DNA of 64,000 nt from the NCBI GenBank assembly GCA_037954235.1, contig JBBMOA010000004.1:13321101-13385100 (forward strand), written 5' to 3'. Both the position numbers and the translations under genes were made by a program. Positions 1 through 15,475 of this stretch are shown one piece after another (the first letter of the stretch is position 1; every line of letters begins with the position of its first letter). A model generated the notes under the pieces. It was given only the letters and a program-made list of their open reading frames with translations. It ran no database searches and was not told where the DNA came from. This DNA is from Aulostomus chinensis. Lineage: Eukaryota; Chordata; Actinopteri; Syngnathiformes; Aulostomidae.

Positions 1-354
1 GAAAGACTCGAAGTGGTATTTTTGTTCGTTTGGTTTTTTTTAAAATTCTTAATTGTTTTCACCCGCCGTGACTGAAGCGTTCGACTCGAGACAACTTCAA
101 ATGACTTGTTTTGTGTTTCCCTCTGGCGTAAATGAAAGAGATACTTCACCAGAAAGTGTCTTTTTGCTTTTCAAGTACTCATTAAAAGGTGTCTGGAGCT
201 CATGAAGAATCTCCCTCCCTCCTAATTTACCTCTTGGTGACTTTCGAATGCAGAAAGAGCCAGCTATGTGTCGTGAGCTCAAAGCTCATTGCATCAATTA
301 CAATAAATTCACATGAATCCTAATTTATGCCCAATAATCCACAAAGACTTTGCT

Positions 355-760
355 TTTCAGATTCAGATTCAGATAACTTTATTTATCCCCGAGAGGCAAT
401 TAAAGATCACAACTCAAAGCCTGATACAACTATCACAAGCCGTCACAATTATTACAGATTGAAAGTAATAATGGTACACTTCAGAATTTTAACAACAGCA
501 CATATACATTTGTTGTGTATGTACGCTAAACTTGAGCAGTCCATTGACCCAATGGAGGCAAGTGAGAGTGAGGCGTCGCAGCAAGAGAGCAGCCTCAGCC
601 AAGCCCGGGCGGGGGCAGGCTGCAGCCAACAGGCGCTGCCACCCCAAGGGAGGTGGAGAGGGCAGAGGCGGGGGTCAGGAATACACGGGGGAGGGGGGGA
701 TAGTACTGCTTTTAATGATAAATAAGCTGGCTGCAACCATTCTGGGTTCGGCGCAACCAT
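355..760 (-). mobile_element. Probable retroposon 3' end with hexamer tail
   Basis: Three copies of a TTCAGA-type hexamer (about 356-374) abut the segment AACTTTATTTATCCCCGAG. In reverse this gives a GGGGATAAATAAAGTT motif followed by a TCTGAA-repeat tail, which resembles 3' termini of teleost non-LTR elements as I remember them. The body to about 760 includes a G-rich stretch with no recognisable coding. The boundary on the right and the family are uncertain. Confidence 0.4.
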
Positions 761-927
761 GAACGAGTGCCACAAATGAAGGTTTGTGAGCCGAAATTTA
801 AGCTTCTGTCCATTACTGTGACCATCCGTCACAAATTAGCTTTTAGCTAAACATACGCACCTGGCTCTTTCTGCTTTCCATGACGACAAAGAAGTGATGC
901 GGGAGGGGGAAATATGTCTTTGGCAGC

Positions 928-931
<4 letters not shown>

Positions 932-976
<45 letters not shown>
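932..976. repeat. (AT)n microsatellite
   Basis: Pure alternating A/T for about 45 bases, read directly from the sequence. Confidence 0.97.
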
Positions 977-979
<3 letters not shown>

Positions 980-1750
980 AATGGAAAAACAAAACTATTT
1001 AACCATTTCCAGGAGACATTTTAGCTGTGTGGCTCCTCAGAGAGCTCAACTGTTGTAACTAGTTTTAAAAAAATGCACAAAGGCGATCAAGAATGACATT
1101 TCGTAGAAAGATGATCCACTTCCTTCCAACTCCTTCCAAGCCAATCGCGCCCGTCATTTTAAACACCATTGTAGCTTTTTAAAACAGAGTAATCCAGTTT
1201 GTGCATTGACGTTTATACCATAATATGTGTCGGTCATATTCTTGCCGCAGCAGCCGGCGTTTGATCCGCCTGCCACTGAATATATCTTTGAATCTTCAGC
1301 TGGTAAAGTTTGAAGTTGATGGTTCAACTCCCGGAGGTTTGGTTTCTCGTGGAAGCAGCTCGTCCCGTGCAGATGAAGAAAACACTTTTTTGAAGAGTCG
1401 AGGGCCAACTTGTGGATATCTGACTGCCTTCTATGGATACGGGATGCAACTTTTTCGATTCCTAGTTTAAAAAACTTCTTTAAATCAGTGTGACTTCCTT
1501 AAAGGAAAAAAAACCTTTTTCTTTAATTTTTTTCATAAAAAGAGAGATTTCAGAATATTTTAGGATAGATTTTACCAGTCAAATGCCTACGGATGTGCAA
1601 ATTTAAAAAAGAAGAAGAAGAAGAAGAAAAGCACGCTCCTTCCAGTTATTTAACCATCCGATTCCTGGTTACACGATGCTGCTGTAAACTAAAGCAGACA
1701 AGTAAACAAGCCCTTCCTCACTTCTCTCTCTGCTGTTGTTTTTCTTCCAG

Positions 1751-1808
1751 AGCTTCCGTACGGCTGGGAGAAAATCGATGACCCCATTTACGGCAGCTAC
1801 TATGTTGA
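1751..1808 (+). CDS. magi2: magi2 exon: first half of WW2
   Basis: The acceptor is ttcttccag before 1751 and the donor is GA|gtaagt at 1809. The 58 bases start with two bases that complete a Glu codon (supplied G from upstream), then encode LPYGWEKIDDPIYGSYYV and leave GA. The next exon supplies C to make Asp. This is the amino half of the second WW domain, with the first signature Trp in the YGWEK motif and the GSYYVD strand. WW domains bind proline-rich (PPxY-like) ligands. Identity with vertebrate MAGI2 is near complete by eye. The upstream exon carrying WW1 is outside the window. Confidence 0.95.
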
Positions 1809-2444
1809 GTAAGTTGGGTTCCATCTTTAATATATAATGACTTGCTTTTGATTTCCAGTGTAGCTCGCTGGTGCTTTATTAATCGTGTTTATTAGGAGCA
1901 GACTGGCGCTGGAGCCCAGGAAGCAATACTGCCTTTGTCTGCCTGCTGACAGATGACTATTTGTTTGCAGAGGGAAGTTTATTCGTCTGTGTGCGCTGTG
2001 TTATCCATCTGTCTGAATCATGGTGGAAGAAATCAGGGTGTCAGTTTTTGTTTTTTGTTTTTTTCCCGTCTTTCTTTTTTTGGGGGGGTTGCATGTTTGT
2101 TCATCCATGTCAGCTGCACTGGCCCGCTCTCTATCACTCACGTCCTCTATTTGTTCCGAGGCGTAACATCTTCGGCCAAATGTGCTCTACTCCGGGGCGT
2201 GAGGACGAAGTTCTATTTTTAGACGAGCACAGTTTAATAAGAGCTCCAGAGTGGCACCTGGCAACACACTGACTTATATACCGCAGCCCCTTCCTCCCCC
2301 CTCCCTCCTCGCATGCTCTGATTCCTTATGTCCAGACTGGAATTATGTAAAAAATAAAAAAGCTTTTTTTTTTTCTTTTTTTTTTGTAATTGGCACTATG
2401 ATTCCAGGGTGTTCATTAAAAGATAAGCGGAACAGAGAAAGATA

Positions 2445-2508
<64 letters not shown>

Positions 2509-2904
2509 GCGTGCGTGCGTGCGCGCCAGTACAATAAAGACTTTAAGATTAATTATTTCATGCTGGCAAATAGTTGTTGACAATGGATGTAGAAGGCTAA
2601 AGGAAATCGCTGTGCAGGTTCCCTCCCAGTCACTGATTCACTGCTGGATCTCAGAACAAAAGCAACAAATCAGTCCTTTTATCTTTGTTTTTTTTTCGAA
2701 ACTCAACAAAGCCATTCTGCAGCTCTCTTACATAACCTGGCGACCAGCCATTTAATTAATCATCATAGCAATAGCGGGTTGGAGTAGATGCCGGATGGTC
2801 GGTGCTGATCTTTAGGAGAGGGGGGTGGCTGAGTTAAGTGAAACAGGATTGTGTGGAATCTGCAATCAAGTTTTTTTTGTCTTTTGTTGTTGTTGTTGTT
2901 GCAG
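1809..2904. other. magi2 intron
   Basis: GT-AG intron of 1096 bp. It contains a long (TG)n microsatellite at 2446-2503 passing into GTGC repeats up to about 2526, and T-rich runs near 2045-2090 and 2365-2385. The last 20 bases before the acceptor are a TTG repeat. No gene was seen. Confidence 0.9.
2446..2526. repeat. (TG)n/(GTGC)n microsatellite
   Basis: About 29 TG units followed by GTGC-type units. It is intronic and capable in principle of Z-DNA formation. Confidence 0.97.
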
Positions 2905-3026
2905 CCATATAAATAGGAGGACCCAGTTTGAGAATCCAGTCCTGGAGGCTAAGAGGAGACTCCAGCAGCAGCAGCAGATGCAAAGCCAGGGTCTCTCCTC
3001 ACTGCCCCTTCCCACCATCTACAGAG
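2905..3026 (+). CDS. magi2: magi2 exon: second half of WW2 and Gln-rich linker
   Basis: The acceptor is gttgttgcag and the donor is AGAG|gtaaaa. The first base completes Asp, followed by HINRRTQFENPVLEAKRR, the carboxy half of WW2. The usual second WW tryptophan is Phe here (TQFENP), as is typical of MAGI WW2. After the domain comes a Gln5 run encoded by CAG codons, then a short Ser/Leu/Pro stretch ending TIYR. Exit phase is 1 (G left over), matching the PDZ1 exon at 5439. The acceptor's pyrimidine tract is itself a (TTG)n microsatellite. Confidence 0.95.
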
Positions 3027-5638
<2,612 letters not shown>

Positions 5639-6968
5639 TGACACAGCCTGTCGAACTGAGTCCCCCTTACAACAGGGGAACCTCAGGGTCCACGAAGTAT
5701 CAGAGAGGATTACATTCAATATCATCAAAAATGAGGCCTTAAAGGATGTGGAATTTAATTTACAAAGGTCCTACAGGTACTTACCTTTTCCTAGTGTTAA
5801 ATAGACCATTACAGCTAATTTAACTGTCAGGTGTGTAACATCCTCACAATCCAATACAGCATCCCCATACATGGGATACCCAGCCATACGGTGCCGTACG
5901 GTACAATACATGTGGTTCCCTCTGCACCATTCACTGAAAATTTCAAAATAGAGATGCAAACAACTCGCTGTGGTATAAAAGTATGGAAATTACAGTACAT
6001 TACAGTCCTGAGTCTGGATACTTGTACTTGATGTGTCCTACTCCCAGGTTTGTCTTTAAAACCAAAACGCGCCCCAACGTCAACTTTCAAAGCTGCAGGT
6101 GCCGTTTGAATGTTCCCCACCTTGACAGTCCATCTGATGTCTGACAGAAACGCTGTAGAATGGAGGGAGTGAACAGGGGGCAATGAGTTCAACGGTGTGC
6201 CACTCCAGATGTGGTGTTTGAACTCTAGCGTGGACGGAGGTCATGTAACTTTCAAAACTCTTTACTACGAGTGAACTAAACTAAATCCAGGCGATGACCA
6301 TGAAGCCTGATGGTGTCAGGGCAGACAAAAAAAACCACTTTATATTGAAGGTAGATTGATAATAGTTAGTTCATTGTTCGTTAAGTTAGTTATCAGTTAA
6401 CTAATGTGCAGAGTAATCATTTACTAACGGTATTCATGTTGAATTTATGAATTTAAGCAATAATGGATAGAAAAACTGGAGGAGGCTGGGGTTCTAAGGG
6501 TCACATAGAGTAGTAATAAATGGTAAAGTGTGCTTACTTCACGCTTATTCAGCACTCTTTTGCACAGTGAAGCATTAACTTACGGATATTAACGTGCTCT
6601 TATTGTCAAATGTTACCCAAAATCACAGGCAACAGGTGCCAGTTGCCCAGTTCTGTGCTCAAGGGATTTTTAACAACAGCAGCGCGTTAAAAAGTCGTTT
6701 CTGCTTTACAAGTAATGTTGAATAAATCATGTTGTCTTGTATGCAAGTTTGGCCATGAGGTTGCTATTAAATTTTATTCTCGGTGTTGTTAAAGGTCTTT
6801 AAATCTGGGACTGAACACAGGAGTGCTGTGTGCAAACTTTTTTTGTCGTTTTTTTTGGTGATTTTTTTATATTAGACATCCTTACAAAAGTTTATTTACC
6901 ATTTCTTGCAGTCGTATAAGTTCTGGCAAATTCACATTCATAATTAAAGATGTGAGATTTAAGTGCAG

Positions 6969-6971
<3 letters not shown>

Positions 6972-7017
<46 letters not shown>
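6972..7017. repeat. (CA)n microsatellite
   Basis: About 23 CA units read directly. Confidence 0.97.
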
Positions 7018-7020
<3 letters not shown>

Positions 7021-8010
7021 TGATAAAATAGCCTCAATCCAACACACTTAACTCTGCTGCATGTATCTGCATGTGCATGAGCTTACGTAAGTTTGTGTGC
7101 ACGTACATGCACACCATCTATATAGTTTTCCTCCTCCATTAATCATGATGGGGACTTTATGTGCACCATAAGTCCTGTTTGTGGCCACATGGGGGTGGAA
7201 CTGCTGCACATGTACACATAAATACACACACACACACACAAAAGCACAAAGACCGACACACTCCTGGATAGACCAGATGTGCTAAAGGTCAAGGGAATGT
7301 GTGTATCAGGTTTTGTCAACGCTCTTAGCTTGTAATGATGTTTCTTCACCAGAGCAGAGAGAGAGAGAGAGGTTATGCTGGTCGTTGAGGAGTTATCACG
7401 TTAACAGACTGGATTGTAAAAAGTGGATGCAGTAATCCAAAGTACTTCCCTTGATGAGCAATAAAGGTTTTTTCCTGACAATACTGCATATAAAGCATTT
7501 TTTGGATCCGTCTTCACATTATTATTCTATTCCATGCTAAGAAATAACCCCACCTCCCCTCTCCAGCATGTCCTCCCCTTAGCTCCATCTCTGCCACCAT
7601 CAGCACCCCCCCCACCAGACTCAGTGTCCTACTTATGCAGCAGCCGAGCCCACACTTACGAATCCCTGGCCTGCAGTGGCATGAAACCCTTCATTCTGGA
7701 TTTGACCATTTTTTTTGCCTCTTGACCCCTGCTGCGAATATCATATCTGCTGGATGAGTAGTGCCATGTCCTCGTCAATTAATTGATTTTTACCTTAAAA
7801 ATAAATGTGAAAATGAGGGGTTTATTAGTTGCAACTTGTTTTCTTTCTGTGTCATAAGCCCATGAGTTCGCCTGAAATAGAGAGGCTTAATTTGGATGCC
7901 AGAGGCGGCATTTAATGCAAAATAATAGGTTTGTTGGCACATTGTGTTTCAATTTGGGTCCAAACTGCAGCAACCCTCATTCAGCACCAGATGGTTGCTG
8001 AGCTTCATAC

Positions 8011-8050
8011 TTTCTTTCTTTCTTTCTTTCTTTCTTTTTTTTTTTTTTTT
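8011..8050. repeat. (TTTC)n repeat with poly-T end
   Basis: Seven TTTC units followed by a T run of about 15. Confidence 0.95.
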
Positions 8051-10508
8051 GCACAAGATGTGGATAAGCTCTGGGCTTAGTTTCATGTCACTGAAAATAT
8101 TCAAATATGCTTATTTTATCCGACACGATATTGGAGTGTAGAAGTTACAGCGTTTAAAGCTACATTTTATTGTTGGCATTTTTAAAACACCAGGTCATGC
8201 CTTGAATTTCCTTTGGGTTTAATAAGATCTGTCCATCTCGGAGACTGGTGACGGAGGGTTTTCCCATCTACGACCACGAGGACGACTGTATCTCTGGCAG
8301 ATTTTATCGACTGTTCTAATGGGGAGATTCATTATTTCTCTTCCAGCAGCCCCAAAGCTTGACAGGCCTTCTGTGTCTACTTACAGTTTAGACAGTCAGT
8401 TACATCATTTTCCATCATTCAGGGGGTTTTATGCTTCTTCTGCAATATTTTTGAGACATTCTTATCATGATTCTATTCACACCTATCAGTTTGACACTGC
8501 CACAATGCGTATTGCTTGAAATTTGAACTTGCCCGGACCGACCCAAGTATCGACTCTTGGTCCATTTTTCGCTGCCTTCCTCACCGGCCTGCGCTCACGT
8601 TGCTCCGTGTCTGAGCAAACTTAGCTCATCTCGGAGTCGCACACCTTAGACTGAAATTTGGTTGTGAATCCTGCGAGTAAACATATTTATTTCATGGAGC
8701 AACAGGAACAGGACAGGATGGGGCTTTTATTGCTGGAGTGGGAAATCCACTCCTATGCAAGGCTCTACTGCAACACTCACTAAACTGAAAAATGTCTAAT
8801 TTGCACCCCAAATTATAGATTTATTACTTGGTTTAACACACAGCGAGTGACAGGTGAGATGTAGCACCTTAAAAGGCTCTTGTGTCCTCATTGTTCTGCG
8901 ATATCTCTCGTTGTTTGTCCAGGCAATTCTTTTTCAGCGTTCCATCAAACCTCTATAAACACATTCTGCATATAGATACACAGTCTATGGGCAAGGAGAA
9001 AATGCCCTGGTGTGTGTTTGAGAAGTTTTGACCACGTTTGAGCCGGCCTCGGCTGCCTCCACATAAAAAGTCTGCATGGAGCCCAAAAGAGAGAGTGAGC
9101 ATCGGCTGAAATGCAAGGTCTGAAAAGCGGCTGTAGTCTGATGAGTTAACAAAGCTGTTGCAGTGGGTTTTAACTGTTAACTGAGTGATAACTTGCTACC
9201 TCTGAAACAATCTGCTCAAAAAAATCTGCTTGCTGATGGAACAAGGAAGCCTTGCACTGGATTTCTCCAAAACCAAAACACAGGCAAACTTGTCATAAGT
9301 AGGTGATGAGTTCCAGTGTTGCGCTCCATCTGCTAGCTTTAGCATTACCTATGTTTTTGTGCACGTGCTGCCGTATCCTGCTGAAACCCACCTCTTCCAG
9401 CCACGCCTGGGCCAAGCAAGCATGCTCGTGTCTGCGTGACTTAGGCAAAAATTTGATGCAAAAGAGAAAACATGCCCGGGTGCAGTCCAGAGCAATCAGT
9501 CCGTCAGATTAACTTGGTTTTTGGGGACAAACGTGCTGGGGGCCCGGTACGTTTCGGCCAGTGTGAGTAGGCTCTGTAAGACCCTCTTCAGACCTGGTGT
9601 TAGCCTGGGTGACTCAGTCACGAGTGGACGTCTGAGCAGGTCAATTCACACCTGACATCACGTGCATTGTTTCCATGTCCCAAAAAAAAAACCGATTGTT
9701 TTTAAGCAATGCAGCTTCAGTCACGCACACGTGGTCGGGTCCCCCAAGACGATGTAGGACACACAATCAGCAGTAGGTGAATATGTCTTTAACGATGTTC
9801 AGGGTCGGGACAGTCAGGGATGAAATAGCTGGAGTGTTGGCCTTGGTCCCAGGGAGTGTGTTGTTTACAGTTAAGGTCAGTTTGATTTACAATATACAAG
9901 GGGCCTGCAGGAGGTTTATATGATGGATGTGGTGAGCTATTTGGTGGCCATAAGTGTTTATTTTTGTCTCTATTCTCTCTGTTGATGTGTCCATCCTTTG
10001 CCCTCATATGCATGTAAACATCTTTTTCATTTCTGCCCTTGAAGTGTTTACCATTTTTTTTATATTTCTTTACTGACATTTTCAGATATTTTCATCCTGG
10101 ATTGAATTCATGCCAAAACTCCATCAATAGCTCAATTTTTCACTCTCCTCAGAATCTTTGTTTTGACTACTTTCTGAAAGCTGTTGACAGAAATTACATC
10201 TGGCAGGTATAAGTAACCTCTGATAAGGAGTCACGAGTACGATTTGGATTTTTAAAAGGGTCACAAGGCTAAAAGTTTGGTTTGATCACAAAAAGCGGAT
10301 TGTGTTAAAAGAGGTTTGTGCTCTGAATGTCAAAAGTTAAGTCTGTTAAGTTCTGTAAACATGTCATACAAAAAAAAAAACATTTTGTGATGAAACTGTG
10401 GAAGAAGATTCAATGTCTGAAAACAAAACCCAACCCTTTCTGCATGGATAGATACTACAAGAGGTGGGGAGAAAATGCCTTTAAGCTGTTTGGATGAGCT
10501 GATAATTA

Positions 10509-11060
10509 AAGAACACGCCAACATTTTTTGGAAAATATGTTTTTCACCATCCTCCACTTCCAGACAGGAAGATAGACACCCTTCTCTGTTCTGTGCATGT
10601 TCTAGGGAACTGAGACACACACAAAAAAAACAGCAAAATGCTAGTTAGCTTAGCGCACAGAATGGTGGTAGATGGTAAGTCTTAGCGTGCTTACGTCATC
10701 AGTTTTCAAATATGCTTTTCTCACAAACAACCTTTGCCCGTATTAATTGAACTCAGCTTGTGTGACATGCATTGTGACAAAACAATCAGCCACATTGCCG
10801 GAACTACTTTCCTGACAGAGCTACTTAGCGCAGTGATGTGACACACCAACTCAAAAGCCTCATTGCAGCTTTTGCCAACAAAACGAAAGGCTGAAAGACC
10901 AACTGCTGCTACTAATTGTGGCCGGCTTTGTAGGAGTGGATGAGGCTGGATTATTTTTGGGCAAATCAAGATCCTTTGGACTGAGGTATGCTAACACTTC
11001 CCATTCACCACGATTTACTGTGCTAAGCTAACCAGCAGTCAGTTAGTCTCTGTAAGTTTG
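10509..11060. mobile_element. MITE-like inverted-repeat element, copy 1
   Basis: The left arm at 10644-10700 (gttagcttagcgcacag...) and right arm at 10982-11032 (gaggtatgctaacacttccc...) are imperfect inverted repeats about 280 bp apart. The same arms, in the same arrangement, occur at 54237-54287 and 55646-55695. The outer left part (aaagaacacgcc..., acaggaa, ttctctgttctgtg) also matches the second copy. There is no coding capacity, so a non-autonomous DNA element is the simplest reading. Exact termini and target-site duplication were not resolved. Confidence 0.6.
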
Positions 11061-11091
11061 AGCTCTCCGAGTAGCACAGAGGAAGGAAGAG

Positions 11092-11214
11092 GTGTGTGTG
11101 TGTGTGTATGCCTACATATAGACATACATGCATACATACATATATGTGTATATGTGTGTATATATACTATATGTCTATATATATATGTATGTATGTATAT
11201 GTATGTGTGTATTT
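11092..11214. repeat. TG / TATG / CATA compound microsatellite
   Basis: Purine-pyrimidine alternating block of mixed GT, TATG, CATA and TA units. Confidence 0.93.
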
Positions 11215-12857
11215 CTTTATATCGGTGTGAAACAAGATGATGCTCTCTGCATTTCCTCCGTTGTCATAAAGACTGAAATCTCTTGGCACATCAGGGTCTA
11301 CAAGGTCACATCGCCATCATTTGTTTTCTGCCAATGTACTCAACTATTGATTCTGACATCAGCGCTCAAGGCAAATGTCGTTCACGTTTACAGAGATTAA
11401 TTAAAATGTCCCTCATGTCACGTTGCCTGGAGGTGTGAGCTGGCTGAGTCAATACCAGCGAAGCGTTAAAATTTGGAAAGTCCGCAGCGACAACTTAACT
11501 TCCATTTACCTTTGCTGCTGTCACTCAGCGGGGTCAGGCGTGCTCAGCAGCTGGGCTCTACTCCAGGGAATCGATATGAATCGCCACATTGTTTTTAGAA
11601 AAGTGCAACTGACTCAAGGGTTAGTGCTATTATAGTCTCCGACTCACGTTTCCAGGGAATTGGAGAAGGGGCTTGTAGTTAGCAAGGTGAGGGTCAATCA
11701 TTAAGCCAAGGCTTTGCGTATTAATCATGATGGATCTGCGTTTTTTTTTTTACTCTCAATGTGCAGCCTTGGCCTCACCATGCCCTCTTTCTGGAAAGAC
11801 CATGACAGTTATACTTGCAATTAGACAATAATTGTTTTCATCATCAACCCAGGTAACGCTCTTTGTCAGACGTTATTAAGGAGCGTGCCTTGTGTTCCCA
11901 CTTGGCCATTGTTTTAAAAGCCTGTGTGGCGCCTGCACAGCAGAGCGCAAACACTATATTTAGTAATCGGGTAGAGACAAAGATAAGCATGGATGTGGAG
12001 CCCTTTTATGTGGGAACATTTAATTGTCAGCTGGGTTTTTATCTACACTGTAGTCTGTTACAGTGAGCGAATAACAGCACTTAGCTCCATAAAAGGCAAG
12101 CGTTTTAGTCACTTGTCATCTGCACTGTTTTACACTTGAAAGGCCGATAAGATTCAATTCATCGGAAATGTTTATCTGCAAATGTGCTTTTGGTTGCAGG
12201 GCAATGAAAGGAGAGACCAGTGCTGATGTACTGTTAGGCTAATTGAGAATTACAGTTGCAAGAGAGACTAGAAAAGTGTCTCCTGTTGCTTAGCTGCTGC
12301 CGTAATAGCTCGTAATTCTGCAGTTTAATCTTTATATTTGTAGTAGCTACACAACTGGATGCAATGTTACACTTTGAGCGCAATATTTAGTATTTAAAAA
12401 CTACACTAAGACAATGGTGGAGACTACAGGGGTCACAGTTGCTTTGCAACAAGCAGAAAACCGTAACCTAACTTCAGTGTTGGATGGCAGCAGCAGGGTG
12501 AAGGAGCAGGCAGCGAAAAGTTTTTACATACAGCAGTCAAAGGTCAAAAGACAGAAAAGTTCAGCAACTAGGGCAACTGAATCCAAGTGGTCCAAGAATA
12601 AAAGACAGTCATCCAGAAACAGGGCAGGGTGAGAAATACAAGAGAGCGTACATGAAAATGTAAGGGAAGCTTGGGGAAGTTGGCGGGTACAAAGATGTTC
12701 TGAGAATTAGAACAGACAGGAAGTAGAAACGCTAGGAACTAAAAACACTTTGAGCTAAGAAATAATAATTAAAAAAAAAAAAAAAAGATCAACCGGAACA
12801 GAAACAAGCTTAAATGTCAAAAAAGCCATGATGATACCTTTCACCCTTTTGCTACAG

Positions 12858-13541
12858 GTGATGTCATCGTCTACATCAATGATGTGTGTGTCCTGGGCAC
12901 CACCCACGCAGACGTGGTCAAACTCTTCCAGTCCGTTCCCATCGGCCAAAGTGTAACTCTGGTCTTGTGTCGTGGTTACCCCTTACCTTATGACCCGGAG
13001 GATGCCGCCAACACCAACAACACCACCACCACCACCATCATCTCCCCGCTGGGCATCATGGAGCAGCGGCCCCTCATGGTTAATGGTAGGACTGGTTACG
13101 ATAACTACCTGGACTATATTTCCCGCACGGCACGCTTTGTCACAGACCCCAATCAGGACCAGGTCAACTCCCAGCAGCAGCTGCTCACCCCTCACCCTGG
13201 AGACACCCACTTAGACGGCTCTCTTCCTCCCACTACCGGTACGACTCCCCCTGACAGCATCTCAATGGCGTCGTCAGGGGCAACTCAAGGGGAACTGCTG
13301 ACCCTGACTATGGTGAAGGGTGTGGACGGTTTTGGCTTCACAATCGCGGACAGTGCGACGGGCCAAAGGGTCAAGCAAGTCCTGGAGCCTCAGGGTTGCC
13401 CGGGCCTGTGCGAGGGTGACCTGATAGTGGAGATAAACAAGCAACCTGTCCAGGGATTCACACACACTCAGGTGGTGGAGCTGCTCAAGGAGTGTGCTGT
13501 CGGAGCGGAGACTTGCCTGGTGGTCCAGAGAGGTGGGACAG
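12858..13541 (+). CDS. magi2: magi2 exon: end of PDZ1, linker and PDZ2
   Basis: The acceptor is ttgctacag and the donor is ACAG|gtaaga. The 684 bases complete PDZ1 (DVIVYINDVCVLGTTHADVV, with the helix-B1 His in THADVV), then the CRGYPLPYDPEDAAN linker. An Asn/Thr-rich insertion (NTNNTTTTT, ACC/AAC codons) follows, then the NGR..NYLDYISRTARFV region, the conserved VSMASSG-like motif (here ISMASSGATQGELL) and essentially all of PDZ2 (DGFGFTIADSATGQRVKQVL, CPGLCEGDLIVEIN, THTQVVELL). PDZ2 of MAGI2 is the reported PTEN-binding domain. Phase is 1 to 1. The Thr/Asn tract is longer than in mammalian MAGI2 as I recall it. Confidence 0.97.
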
Positions 13542-13629
13542 GTAAGACCGATGGCTGCAGGTAGGCGTGCTAATCCCTCCAGCATATATTCAAGCTGTGT
13601 GCCTCTTCATGAATGCTTCTGCTGTTGCC

Positions 13630-13631
<2 letters not shown>

Positions 13632-13664
<33 letters not shown>
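13632..13664. repeat. (TG)n microsatellite
   Basis: About 16 TG units, 90 bases downstream of the PDZ2 exon donor. Confidence 0.97.
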
Positions 13665-13665
<1 letters not shown>

Positions 13666-15475
13666 TCCAGTCTAAAACAATGCCGGACTGATGCACAGCT
13701 CCTCTCAAGTACTCTCCTTTTTGTTGTCCTCTTTTCTCTCCTGGAGCAGATAAACTGCTTTCCTCCCTTCCACTTCACACTGAACCACATGGTCAAGGCT
13801 TATCCTTTGATTGAAATGCGTGCTCTTTGCAGTGCTGAGTTATTGTATACTTTTTATGAAGTCCCATTCACGCGTATTACAAATTTTAGCTGCTTTTGTC
13901 AGCTACAAATAAAAGCACCTAAATTATAGTTGGGCGCTTTTTTTCCATAAAAATACTGGTGGACTGCAAATGGCTCTGAAAAGCTTTCTACCCTGTGTTT
14001 TGCCGAATGTGCGGCCCGCTGACAATCATAATTACACACTGCACTTTGTCATGAGTCATCCACAAGGCTATTATTTGCTGCATCGACAGGTAGCCGACTG
14101 TTTTCTGCTCTGTGACTGGCGTATTTGAGCGGGTATCGGAATGTCCTCAAAAAAAACGGACGGCAGCCCTCTGACTGTTCACTTTAAAGCGCCGCGGGAA
14201 AGATTCTCTGAATGTGCGTAAGAGTCACGTGACAGAAGTCGTGTGTTCTTTGAACGGTGGAGTTCGTGCCGGGGATGACTCACAAGTCGAAGATTTTAAT
14301 TGAATCTCAGAAATAGCCACAGCAGCTTTTCATCAGCCAAGCAGATAGGATCTGTCTGTGGAACCTTGTTGCTAAATGTCATTAAATGTTTCCCCTCGGT
14401 GAGTTCACCTCGGTTTATCTCAACATCTTTGAAGTGATGATACATGAACTTAAGTAGCCCGAGCAGAGGCGCTTAGACAGCTTGAATTACTGCCGTAGCT
14501 TCTGTGTTGTTTTTCCTCCACCCTCTTGGTGCTGTGTGTCATTTGTGTGATAATGGCGACTGCTCGGTGCCACGGAAACACCTGAGACCTGCCCAGTAAG
14601 TTCCACATTATCCAAGAGTCATTCCTTTTTATGTCTTTAAGAGGCAGCCCGTGTCTTTAAATAAAAGAAAAGATACAAGAGAGAAATCTTGACATTTCTC
14701 CTCAGTCTTTTTAGTCAAAAAACTCCATTTCTGTGTTAATTGTGCTGCATCGTATCTGTGGTGCACATGGACTCACATTCTGTCTTGGCTGGGCTTTCGC
14801 GGGCTGAAACGAGCAACTGGCTACATAATTAGCATGCTACATCTCATCTCATTTCTCTAAATCTGGATAGCTTCACATCACGGGAAGGGTGGACAGGAAG
14901 CAGTGTCACATCTGTTGGTGTTGATTTGTGGTGACACCCGGACTGTTTTTGCCTTGGCATGAGTTCAGACTGGTTTCCACACCTCCTTCTTCAGTCTGAC
15001 CTTGACTCCACGCCTAACAACTCGTGACTCGAAGGCCATTTCAAGTAAAAGCAAACTAGGACTTCCGGCGATAACGACAACCGTGTTTGTCCCGTCCTGT
15101 GGCGCTAATTGTGACGCTAATTGGCTAATCGTTAACCCCCAACTGAGAAACTGCTGTTTCAGACGAATCAATCAACACTGTGAAGTTGAAGGACTCAAAG
15201 GTCTGAACCCAGATAAGCAAAATGACCGCCGCTAAGACGTGAGAACAGCAAGTATCACTGTCTGGTGGGGTTGAAGGGGTTCTACTTGGCTGCTTTTTAT
15301 TGCAGACGTAAATCAGCAGTTCTCAACTTAGAGGCGGTGCGTCACCTCCGTGTGACAAGGGTGTACCCCACCCTCTTCGGTCCCACTCAGCCATCTCTTC
15401 ACGTTTGGGTTTTGTCATTTCAATGATCATGAGCAGCAGCTTTCCAGGTGGTTTCTGATAATATTGCTGTGGATC

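Larger units (their letters stand above)
1..1750. other. magi2 intron, 3' part (upstream of WW2 exon)
   Basis: No coding exon was recognised. The segment holds a dispersed repeat piece at about 141-190 that recurs near 46.8 kb, a probable retroposon 3' end from 355, an AT microsatellite at 932-976 and a GAA-rich run near 1612-1628. It ends with a pyrimidine-rich acceptor (ctgttgtttttcttccag) that feeds the WW2 exon. Confidence 0.7.
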
